A stretch of 64,000 bases of DNA, taken from the NCBI RefSeq assembly GCF_027409185.1, contig NC_084462.1:22481577-22545576 (forward strand). Reading direction: 5' to 3'. Below, piece after piece: positions 56,901 through 64,000 of the stretch. Position numbers and translations under genes: made by a program. The stretch comes from Cynocephalus volans (taxonomy: Eukaryota; Chordata; Mammalia; Dermoptera; Cynocephalidae). Under the pieces are notes generated by a model. It was not told where the DNA came from. It made no database searches and saw only the letters and a program-made list of their open reading frames with translations. Within the stretch, counting starts at the first letter, position 1, and every line of letters begins with the position of its first letter.

Positions 56901-59900
56901 TATAACTTTTTTAAATGCTTTTTTTAAAGACGGAAAATGAAGAAAATGTTCTTATTTGTCTAAGAATAATTATTGAACTACACAAACAGTTCCGGCCACC
57001 GATCACACAGGAAGTAAGTTGTTTATCCTGATAATATTTATAAAGTGTGGCAACAAGTTCCTTCTGCTGTGTAAACTTTTTTCTCACTTTTAGAGTTGAC
57101 TGAACATGTACTGCTGTTAAGTATAGAAAATATAGCCTTACTTGTGGGCAATTCTTTTGGGTTTAACCATGACTTTTTTTTGAATTTGTATATCAATATT
57201 TTGCTGACCTTTTTCAGTAGTTGAAATGTATTAACCAACCATACTGGCAGATGTGTTTGGGTTGTTCTGGTATTTATGTATCTGAAGCACCAGAAGGCTG
57301 TGATCATCTTATGCTGTACAAGAGTTAGGATGTGGGTTCTGAAGTCAGAGCTGAGTTTGAATGTCAACTGCAGTTCAGTAGCTATGTGACATTGGGTGAG
57401 CTTGTAACCTTTTGGAATCTTTTCTGTGAAATGGAAATAATCATAGTATATCTTCAAAATGTTGTTTGAAGAATTAGATATAAAAGTTAAAGTTCTTAGC
57501 ACAGTGATTGGCACCTGCCTACATAGGAAGTAGTAAGCATACAACAAACATTAGCTATAGTTAAGGAAATATCTTCTCTGATGGTAACCTTAGCATTTAG
57601 CCTGTGGATTATTATTTGGAAATTAAAAACATAAAGATTAAATCAAATTTCCATCATCTTAAAGCAATACTTAATTTCTTGGTAATTTCTTTTCCTTTTT
57701 CTTACTTTAATGTATATTTTCTACATAATTGTGATAATGCTATATATAACATTTTATGTCCTGATCATTTCCCTTTACATTATATGTAAGCATTTTCCCA
57801 ATCATAAAAAATTCTTTATAAAGTTAATTTTTAATGGACGCATAATATTCTTTCTTGTGGATGTCCTTATTTCTGGATATTTAAGGTATTTCAAATTTTT
57901 TATTTTATGGCTATTACTGAATATCTTTGTTTACAGTTCAAATTATTTTGTAGACTAGGTTTGTAGAAGTAGAATTACTGAGTCAAAGGTATTAATATTT
58001 TAATGTTCCTGATACATATTGTTGATTTCTAGCAAGGTTTCAGCAGTTTATGGTCCCTCAGTAGTATATGAGTCTCTCTCTCTTTGCACCCTCTCAAGCA
58101 TTGTGTATTATTATTTTTTGAAAGGCAAAAAGTGGCCTTTAATTTTCATCCCTTTGCTCTTCCTGAATTAGAAACTTGTTTTCTATTTATCAGTTCTTTG
58201 TGTTTAGATTTCTTTTTTGTTTGTACATGTCCATTGCCTATTTGTGTCTTGAATCTGGCATTTTCCTTGCCTGTTTTATGAGTTCTTATATATTAGGACT
58301 ATTAAAATTTTCTTGTTTATTGTAAGCATTTTCTGTTTATAAATATCTTCCCATAATGAAAGTGTCTGTTTTTTTTAGATTCATCATTTTTTGGATTTTG
58401 TGAAACAGATTTACAAGGAGCTTCCAAAAGTGGTGGTATGTTTTCACTATAATTTGAATTTATAAGTTATATTTATTTATTACTTCCTTATTCCAAGGGG
58501 AATTTGGGACAGTTTAGTTGAAGACATAATTGGAAGGGATGCTAATTTTAGAATGGGGAATGTTTAATAATGGCTAAAATCTAGGTTGATAAAACAGTCA
58601 TTCAAAAGAAGAGTTCTTAGAGCCTGGTGCTGATAACAGCAAGATCAAGGGTTTGGATCCCTGTACCAGCCATCTGCAAAAAACAAACAAACAAAAAGGT
58701 CCTTTGATTTCCCTATTTATCTTAAATATTTTATTTTTGACACAAAAGCAATATATTCTTACAGTAGAAATTTTGGGGAATGAGAAAAAAAACAAAAGTT
58801 ATCCATAATTCACTTGGAAGCAACCATTGACGTTGAGGTTTTATTTTGATTTTCACCTTGTGCACTTTAAAGATGGTTGAGCTCATAGTCTTGAAGACTT
58901 TTGGGCGAGGCAGTGCATATTTTCAGCAGTTTTCTATATCAGCAAGTTTTTTTTAAAAAATATTGTTAAAAACTCTTTACAGGCAGTGCCACAATATAGA
59001 GGTATATGGAGTAGAAGAGGAAAGTCTCCTCCCCACCTTGTTCTTACTTATTAGAAATAATCGCCTCCATTACTAGTTTGGAACATCTTCCCAGACTCTT
59101 TTTTTTGGCAGTCATAATTCTTAATGGACTATATAACTTTCTATCACAGCATGTACCTTGACCGTTTCCCTGTTGCTGGTTTTCCCAATTTTCAGTATTT
59201 TACTATGATGAATAATGCTGTGATAAAAATTATTATGCATAAGTCTCATTATGTGTCAGTTTTTTATTTTAAAGATTTTTTAAAAATCTTAAAACATTTT
59301 AAATTAACATGGTAAAAATAACTCTTTTTGGTATTTTAATCTGTAAGAATGTATAAACTCAAAATTATTTACTTTCTGAGTAATAAGTCATTTCACCTGC
59401 CATTTCTGTCAGAGCCTTAGAGCTGCTTTTCATAAGCCCAAATTCCATTGAGACTGATGTCCTGGCTTTTAAAAATGTCTTCTGTGCTTTGCTTCTGTTT
59501 CCATCTTTGATCTCTATTTAGACTATTTGAAAAGTTAATTCAACAGGGGCTAGCTCCTAGTTTCTTTACTAGAGGGATGGAGTACACTCTTTTCTGCCTG
59601 CCTCGTTGAGGTAGGGATGTAATATGGTTTGAATTGCATCTTTTGTTAGTCAGGAAAAAAGAATAGATATAAAAAGAGTAGATACTTGAGCCATGGTTTT
59701 GTTTTCTGTTGTCCTTATCATGTTACCCTTATGGCCCTTCATAAAGGGTAAACATTTAGTGTGTGTCAGTTTAGGCTTTACTCTAGGGTGTTGGGAAATG
59801 AATGGGTGAGTCCTAGGTACTTGAGATTTGGTGGAGCATGAATGTGTAGAACATTTGGTTTCTTCCACCGAATATCAGGTATATTTTATGGAAGAATATT

Positions 59901-62682
59901 GTGTTTGACTTTAGGATAAACAATTACTACTCTTTTTATTTAGAACCGCTACTTTGAGAACCCTCAAGTCATCCCCGAGAACACAGTCCCTCCCCCAGAA
60001 ATGGTTGGTATGATAACAACAATCGCTGTGAAAGTCAATCCTGAGCGTGAGGACAGTGAGACGCGAACAGTAAGTGTTTTCAGTTGTTGTACTGAGTCAT
60101 TTTTATCCGTGGCTCCTATACTTGGTAGAGGAAAAATGAGATACTGACACTTTAGACCACTTAAATTTTTTCTTTTTTTTTTTCCTTAAATATTTGGAGT
60201 CATTTAAGATAAATTAACACATGTGTGTGCCTGGCAAAGCATCACAGGTTCTGCTTTGCAGCTTGGAAGTGGCGAAACAGATCTGCTGGGCACCACTGAT
60301 GCCAGGATAGAAGGATAAAATGGTGGTGGAAACCCAGAATCATCTGCTGGAAAGAGAAGCAGACCAAGCCTGGGGACCTCTGCTCTGTCCTTAGCTTTGA
60401 GTCTTTTGACATTAATGAAGTACCTTTAAACTACAGATAAAATGGTCATTCAGGGAACTGAGAGTGTGGGCTCTGGAGCAGAGAATTCCAGGAAATGGTC
60501 CCAGCCCCACCACTTGGGTTTTCTGACACTAGGAAAGTTCATGAACCTTCGTTCTCACCTTATTTTTCCTCTCGTTACCTGAAAAACCTGTCTCATGGAA
60601 TTTTGTGAAGGTAATGCTGGTAGTGCATGCAGGTAATGTATTGTATCTGTAGTGTCTGCCACATAGGTAACGTGTATTAAGCATTTACTATGACCATTTT
60701 TATGACTGAATTAAGAATATTGTATCATTCACATTTGTTTTACTGAAATTATTGTGCAGAATGTTTCACTTTGTGCTAGGATGAACAAGAAACTAAAGTT
60801 TGAATAAAGCTTTCATTCCTTTGCTCTTCTTGAATTAGAAACTTTTTTGTGTGTCATTCTTTTGTATTTCTTTTTTTCCTTATCTGTTCACATCCATTAT
60901 CCATTTGTATTTTGAGTCTGACATTTTCCTTACCTGTTTTATGACTCCTTATATATTAAGGCTGTTCAATTTTTTCTTAAATTTATGGTAAGCATTTTCT
61001 GTTTATATATATCTTTGAAAAAAACTGCTGGGTAAATTGTGCTTTTTGCTGTTCTTTTAAGTACATAAAATAATACTAGTTTAAAAAATTTCTCAGGTGG
61101 TTTGAATCTCTAAGATTTGACATATTTTCCCAAAGTTTTTACATAAGTGATTATGTTGGAAAATATAAAAACCTTTATGTTAAATGAGAGTTCTGTATAC
61201 TTTGTTTTTAATAGTTTGGGTCTTTTATCACAGATATTTACAAATATGTGTCAGTATTTTTCCTTCTCTATTTCAGTGGGGTGATGCTTAGTAGTGGGAC
61301 ACTGGTTGGGACTATTTTCAGTCCAACAGTGATAACCACAGTCCTGCCTGTGTCTATCTTCTAGCATTCCATCATTCCAAGAGGATCACTTTCTCTGAAA
61401 GTATTGGCAGAATTGCCCATTATTGTTGTTTTAATGTATCAGGTATGTGTATTGCTTATTAGTTTCTTGCGTTTTTTGCTTATAACGTTATGATAGAATT
61501 CACATCTAATATTCTGTGGCAAAAAGATATGTATAATACACACATGCTAACTAATGTAATGAATCCTATAGTTTCTTTCTTATGCCAAATTATTTTGCTA
61601 TAGCAGAATATAAAAGCATGAAAATCTGATATGTTTGCTTTTAGCTCTACAAACTGAATATCCACAATGTTGTTGCTGAATTTGTGCCCTTGATCATGAA
61701 TACCATTGCAATTCAGGTATCTGCACAAGCCAGGTGAGATTTCACTGTAGCTGACTGCCGCAGTGCTTGAATTTCAAGTAAAGATACACTTACCGTCACC
61801 ATTCTTAAGACATGAAAATTATGAGTGTTAAAATTTTCATAAAATTATGTGCAGTTTGGACTTTCTGAACTTGTGTTTCAGTTATGATAGCTATTGTTAT
61901 TTTAGTTCTTAATGATGAGATAATGTCTCAGTTTTGGGGACCTTGTAAATTTAGAAATATCATTTGGCATTGCTATGCTCACTTATGGCTGTGGGATGTC
62001 CAAGCCTTTCTCATCGTCAAGTCTTTGTTCTTGTTCCTGTTAGCATGAGTGCTAGAACGTTCTTTACCACCTTGGCTCCCCCTCACCTGTCACCCTGAAT
62101 CTCTGAATAGGCCAATCATATTCATCCTTTGAAGTCTTTTCTCAAACCTCATATCATTTGCCTTAAGACCATCATCACTTACTTTGTTGACTTGTAGCCC
62201 ATCTGGCTCAGTCATTTGAGGGAAGGATCTGAGGAGGAATCATGTCTGACATCCCTCATGGCCCTAGCATAGGGTCTTGCATTGAGCAGATAGGTACACT
62301 AATTCTTTCTGCTGATTGAGTGGTGGATCAGTCTAGTGTTGGCTATAGGATTCACATTGTAACTGCTATGGGGTGGTTTGGCAAACTGTTTGGTTTTTGG
62401 CCATTAAACCCTTTGTTATTTGGAACTGCATAAAAGTGTACAAGTGTTTACTGTTGCTGTGTTCTGATCTGTGAAGAAACCAAACAAACTTTTGGGCTTA
62501 GTAATTGTTATAGGCTTTTAATTGTCACTAATGTCACCTAAATAGTGAGTGCTAATAGTGTAAATTTTATTCAATTCTCATTCAGGCAACATAAGCTTTA
62601 CAACAAGGAGTTGTATGCTGACTTCATTGCTGCTCAGATTAAAACATTGTCATTTTTAGCTTACATCATCAGAATTTACCAG
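47828..62682 (+). CDS. TRRAP: TRRAP, transformation/transcription domain-associated protein, 5' part (residues 1-299)
   Basis: The coding pieces are 47828-47927, 48351-48400, 54151-54261, 55527-55631, 56930-57013, 58379-58435, 59944-60069, 61365-61442, 61645-61733 and 62586-62682. They join without a stop and read as the N-terminus of mammalian TRRAP, nearly identical to the human protein as I remember it. TRRAP is a pseudokinase of the PIKK family, close to 3,860 residues. It is a catalytically inactive scaffold that contacts activators such as MYC and E2F and is a subunit of the SAGA and TIP60/NuA4 acetyltransferase complexes in the nucleus. Only the first HEAT-repeat helices lie in this window; the FAT and pseudokinase domains lie beyond 64000. 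The ATG has a strong Kozak context (A at -3, G at +4). Confidence 0.97.
48351..48400 (+). CDS. TRRAP: TRRAP exon 3
   Basis: This small 50-base exon lies between TTTACAG|CTGATG and TTTGAG|GTATGAG. It encodes residues 34-50, ending M-M-Q-E-V-S-E-N-F-E. It is too short for ORF finders but completes the frame exactly. Confidence 0.95.
48640..48806 (-). mobile_element. CYN-like dimeric tRNA-Ile SINE, TRRAP intron 3
   Basis: Complete two-unit structure in reverse. The flanks TATTTTCGCTTTTA/TATTTTTGTTTTTA look like a target duplication with two C-to-T changes. Confidence 0.9.
48930..50150. mobile_element. L1-like LINE fragment, TRRAP intron 3
   Basis: 'ATAGCTGCTTTAAAATCTTT' followed by GGGCTATCTGAGGGTCAATT, 'GGGTCACATTATCCTGTTTC' and 'GACTCTAGATTCTGTTACTT' match a well-known L1 region. 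Orientation was not fixed. Confidence 0.6.
50160..50541 (-). mobile_element. MST-like (MaLR) LTR, reverse
   Basis: 'CAGAATACCTGAAGTTGGTT' then 'TATAAAGAAAAGAAATTTAT', with 'TATTCATGAAGGCAGTGCCC' and 'CATGAGTTTTGGTAGGGACA' at the far end. Confidence 0.8.
50800..50967 (-). mobile_element. CYN-like dimeric tRNA-Ile SINE, TRRAP intron 3
   Basis: GATGACCGGTAAGGGGATC, then 'CCATCCCTATATGGGATCCG' and 'CCCAAGTGAACCACGGGCCA'. It is flanked by long T runs, so the target site cannot be placed. Confidence 0.9.
51468..51796. mobile_element. Tigger/mariner-type MER element, TRRAP intron 3
   Basis: 'GATGGGATTACGTCCCGATA', then ATAGCTTAGCCTAGCCTAC and, at the right end, 'AGCCATCATAAGTCAGAGAC' complementary to the left end. 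This is typical of a pogo-type non-autonomous family; subfamily not assigned. Confidence 0.65.
51797..52699. other. TRRAP intron 3, no gene or clear repeat
   Basis: Nothing recognised in this stretch. Confidence 0.4.
52700..53100 (+). repeat. L2 LINE 3' end, TRRAP intron 3
   Basis: 'CACTTCTTCAGGAAGGTGTC' followed by 'ATAGGAGCTCAATAAATATT', the L2 3' order. Confidence 0.75.
53131..53345 (+). repeat. MIR SINE, TRRAP intron 3
   Basis: 'TTATCTGTGAAATGGAGATA' then AGGGTTGTGGTGAGGACCAA and GTGCTCTGTAAATAATAATA. Confidence 0.8.
53775..53878 (-). mobile_element. Monomeric tRNA-Ile SINE, TRRAP intron 3
   Basis: One tRNA-Ile-like unit (reverse: GGGGCTGGCCATTTAACTC, then TTGGTTAGAATGCACAGTT). Target duplication AAGTTCAACATTTT/AACTTCAACATTTT (53761-53774, 53879-53892). 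Confidence 0.85.
54151..54261 (+). CDS. TRRAP: TRRAP exon 4
   Basis: The exon is 111 bases, phase 0 at both ends, and gives residues 51-87, including Y-S-T-F-L-E-H-I-I-P-R-F-L-T-F-L-Q-D-G-E. The borders are CTAATTAG|AATGT and GCCCAG|GTAATC. It follows a 5.75-kb intron. Confidence 0.96.
54494..54600 (-). mobile_element. Monomeric tRNA-Ile SINE, TRRAP intron 4
   Basis: Reverse reading GGCTGGCCAGTTGGCTAAG to GCCAGATGCC and an A tail. The flanks ATATGCCTACTGG/ATATACCTATTAG are an imperfect target duplication. Confidence 0.85.
54798..54892 (-). mobile_element. Monomeric tRNA-Ile SINE, TRRAP intron 4
   Basis: Same family as the previous one. The flanks CCTCCTTGGAC/CCTCCTTGAAC (54787-54797, 54893-54903) differ at one base. 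Confidence 0.85.
55527..55631 (+). CDS. TRRAP: TRRAP exon 5
   Basis: The exon is 105 bases, phase 0, giving residues 88-122 (Q-L-R-K-L-V-L-E-I-I-H-R-I-P onward). It is an amphipathic helical stretch of the first HEAT repeats. The borders are TTGCCAG|CAACTG and TTAGAG|GTAATC. Confidence 0.96.
56050..56226 (-). mobile_element. CYN-like dimeric tRNA-Ile SINE, TRRAP intron 5
   Basis: Complete dimer with a 25-base-plus T run on the left. Exact direct repeats CGGGTTTTCT (56040-56049, 56227-56236) flank it. Confidence 0.93.
56420..56585 (+). repeat. MIR SINE, TRRAP intron 5
   Basis: 'TTGCTTCACTTCTCTGAGGC' is followed by 'TGGTGGGTGCTCAGTAATTG'. Confidence 0.7.
56930..57013 (+). CDS. TRRAP: TRRAP exon 6
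   Basis: The exon is 84 bases, phase 0, giving residues 123-150 (T-E-N-E-E-N-V-L-I-C-L-R-I-I-I-E-L onward). The borders are TTTAAAG|ACGGAA and CAGGAA|GTAAGT. Confidence 0.95.
57340..57563 (+). repeat. MIR SINE, TRRAP intron 6
   Basis: 'GCTATGTGACATTGGGTGAG', then 'CTGTGAAATGGAAATAATCA' and 'CTTAGCACAGTGATTGGCAC'. Confidence 0.8.
57640..58345 (-). mobile_element. L1 LINE fragment, antisense, TRRAP intron 6
   Basis: 'AATGGACGCATAATATTCTT' and CTTGCCTGTTTTATGAGTTC fit a reversed old L1. Its last 215 bp match a block in intron 8. Confidence 0.6.
58379..58435 (+). CDS. TRRAP: TRRAP exon 7
   Basis: This 57-base exon gives residues 151-169 (I-H-H-F-L-D-F-V-K-Q-I-Y-K-E-L-P-K-V-V). The borders are TTTTTTAG|ATTCAT and GTGGTG|GTATG. 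It was found by continuity of the protein, since it is far below ORF size limits. Confidence 0.94.
58619..58698 (+). mobile_element. 5'-truncated monomeric tRNA-Ile SINE, TRRAP intron 7
   Basis: AGCCTGGTGCTGATAACAGC, then GGTTTGGATCCCTGTACCAG and a (CAAA)n tail. The head of the tRNA unit is missing. Confidence 0.8.
58900..59380 (-). mobile_element. Old LINE debris, TRRAP intron 7
   Basis: 'TTTACTATGATGAATAATGC' and the surrounding sequence resemble a reversed L1 3' region; too diverged to classify. Confidence 0.4.
59944..60069 (+). CDS. TRRAP: TRRAP exon 8
   Basis: The exon is 126 bases, phase 0, giving residues 170-211, including N-R-Y-F-E-N-P-Q-V-I-P-E-N-T and E-R-E-D-S-E-T-R-T. The borders are TATTTAG|AACCGC and GCGAACA|GTAAGT. 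Confidence 0.96.
60463..60700 (+). repeat. MIR SINE, TRRAP intron 8
   Basis: GTGGGCTCTGGAGCAGAGAA at the start and 'GTAACGTGTATTAAGCATTT' at the end follow MIR order. Confidence 0.65.
60805..61015 (-). mobile_element. L1-like block, second copy of the intron 6 block
   Basis: 'CCTTTGCTCTTCTTGAATTA' through 'GTAAGCATTTTCTGTTTATA' parallels 58130-58345 with roughly 80-85% identity by eye. Confidence 0.6.
61365..61442 (+). CDS. TRRAP: TRRAP exon 9
   Basis: The exon is 78 bases, phase 0, giving residues 212-237 (H-S-I-I-P-R-G-S-L-S-L-K-V-L-A-E onward). The borders are TCTTCTAG|CATTCC and TATCAG|GTATGTG. Confidence 0.95.
61645..61733 (+). CDS. TRRAP: TRRAP exon 10
   Basis: The exon is 89 bases, giving residues 238-266 plus two bases of codon 267. 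The borders are CTTTTAG|CTCTAC and AGCCAG|GTGAGA. The intron before it (61443-61644) is only 202 bases. Confidence 0.95.
62050..62320 (+). repeat. L2 LINE 3' end, TRRAP intron 10
   Basis: 'TTGAAGTCTTTTCTCAAACC' then 'CTAGCATAGGGTCTTGCATT', a diverged L2 3' end. Confidence 0.6.
62586..62682 (+). CDS. TRRAP: TRRAP exon 11 (last coding exon in window)
   Basis: The exon is 97 bases and completes R267 and residues 268-299, ending A-Y-I-I-R-I-Y-Q. The borders are CATTCAG|GCAACA and TACCAG|GTAAGG. No further TRRAP exon is recognisable before 64000, so the gene continues beyond the window. Confidence 0.95.
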
Positions 62683-62689
62683 GTAAGGT

Positions 62690-63860
62690 CATTGACTTTT
62701 GTTTTATGTTTGGTTTACTGAGATATAGTTTACATACAGAATTCACCTTCTGTGGGTGTATATGAATTGACATATGCATACAGTTGGTAATCACCAACAC
62801 ATCAAAATACAGAACATTTCCATCACCTCCCAAAATTCCCTTGTATATGTTTGTAGTCAATTTCTCCTTTCTACCGTCAGTGCCTGGCAAACACTGATTT
62901 GTTTACTGTCCCCATAGCTTTGCCTTTTCCAGAATGTCTCATAAGTGGAATCGCATAGTGTATAGTTTATGTAACTTGTTGAGTCTGGCTTCTTTCACTT
63001 AGCAGTAATGCTGGGATTTATCCTTGTTATTTTACTAATAATTCATTACTTTTTATTGCTGGGTGTTGTCTTTGTCTGCTTGGTTGCCTTAACAAAAATA
63101 CCACAGACCAGGTGGCTTAAACAGAAATTCATTTTCTCAGAGTTCTTGAGGCTGGAAGTCTACAATCAAGGTTCTGGTTTTTGGTGAGGGTTCTCTTCCT
63201 GACTTGCAGGTGATGCATTCCTGCTGTGCCCTCACATGATGGGGAGAAAGATATTTCTTCCTTCTCTTACAAGGTCACAGTTCTAACAGATTAGGGCTCT
63301 ACCCTGCGACCTCATTTAACTTTAATTACCTCTAAAGACCCTGTCTCCAGATATAGTTACATCGAGTACGGCTTCAGCATTTGAATTGTGGAGGGACCCA
63401 GTTCAGTCCGTAGCAGTAGTGGAACCCAGCTAACATTTCATTATATAGATGCATCGTGGTGTGTTATGCATTCACCAGCTGATGAACGTTTGAGTTGTTT
63501 CCAAGTTTTAAAAAAACAGCTTTGTTGAGATATAATTCACATATCATAAGATTCACCCTCTTAAATATACAATTTAGTGGTTTTTTAGTTTATTCATGGA
63601 CTTGTTTCATCACCACTATCCAATTTTAGAACAATTTAATCACCCCCAAGAAGAAATCACATATCCATCAGCAGTCACTTTTATTCTTCCCTGACCCCCA
63701 GCCCCTGGTAACCATGAATATACTTCCTGTCTTTATAGATTTGCCTGTTTCATTTTTGGCCATTATGAATAAAACCACTGTAAACATTTGCGTATAGAGT
63801 TTTGTATGGACATATTTTTGGTTCATTGATTTTTGATGCGTTAAAGTTATGTGTTATGAC
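62690..63860 (-). mobile_element. Antisense L1 debris around an MLT1 LTR, TRRAP intron 11
   Basis: 'GAGATATAGTTTACATACAG' and 'GGCTTCTTTCACTTAGCAG' on the left and 'TTGAGATATAATTCACATAT' with 'GTTTCATTTTTGGCCATTAT' on the right are reversed L1. The near-repeat of the first motif at 63525 suggests two overlapping L1 pieces. Confidence 0.65.
63067..63410 (-). mobile_element. MLT1-type LTR, reverse
   Basis: Reading 'ATACCACAGACCAGGTGGCT', 'GAGGCTGGAAGTCTACAATC' and 'TAATTACCTCTAAAGACCCT', the reverse of a full MLT1 LTR. Confidence 0.82.
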
Positions 63861-64000
63861 AAATAGGTGTAGGAGAGATTGGAACTTAAATGGCATTATC
63901 AAATAAAACTGCGATAAAGAAGTTTTGGATGCTTTTCTGAGGAGCCTATATAGTGTTTTTTTGTTTGTTTTTCATTTGTAGTTGTGGTCTTCCTCTATTT

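Noticed and set aside
1-64000. CRISPR arrays, operons, phage or plasmid genes
   Set aside because: The window is intron-rich mammalian DNA; the repeats present are transposon-derived or short tandem repeats, with no array structure.

Overview
This window is nuclear DNA from a placental mammal. It holds one complete gene on the minus strand, TMEM130 (8 coding exons, 38330 down to 17251, 435 residues by my splicing), and the 5' end of TRRAP on the plus strand. TRRAP shows non-coding exon 1 ending at 45581, the start codon at 47828, and ten coding exons up to 62682 giving residues 1-299; it then runs off the right edge. Every inferred junction has AG/GT borders and keeps frame. TMEM130 next to TRRAP, head to head, is the order known from human chromosome 7q22.1.

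The lineage clue is the SINEs. Dimeric elements built from two tRNA-Ile-like units occur at least seven times, with shorter related monomers, and I see no Alu, B1/B2, carnivore or ruminant SINEs. The dimers match what I remember of the CYN family of colugos (flying lemurs, Dermoptera). I regard a colugo as the most likely source, but this rests on memory, not on a database search.

Layout: 1-16085 is intergenic DNA downstream of TMEM130, mostly old LTR, L1, L2 and MIR debris, including an inverted pair of related LTRs. 16085-38460 is TMEM130; its 9.4-kb intron 3 carries a stack of nested elements (antisense L1, a MaLR-type provirus with unlike LTRs, MST and MLT1 LTRs). A CpG island at about 37780-38720 covers TMEM130 exon 1. 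38720-45100 is the intergenic spacer, with a candidate LTR, a MaLR LTR, and two older elements each interrupted by a dimeric SINE. A second CpG island (about 45130-46140) marks the TRRAP promoter and exon 1. 47767-64000 is TRRAP, with SINEs, L1, L2 and MIR in its introns.

The two genes show no sign of functional linkage beyond their divergent position. TMEM130 encodes a PKD-domain single-pass membrane protein. TRRAP is the giant scaffold of the histone acetyltransferase complexes SAGA and TIP60/NuA4. I found no CRISPR array, operon, functional tRNA or rRNA gene, or intact viral gene, and no clear new biological system. The most unusual object is the provirus at 25389-27871, whose two LTRs look like different families yet sit between matching 5-bp repeats.
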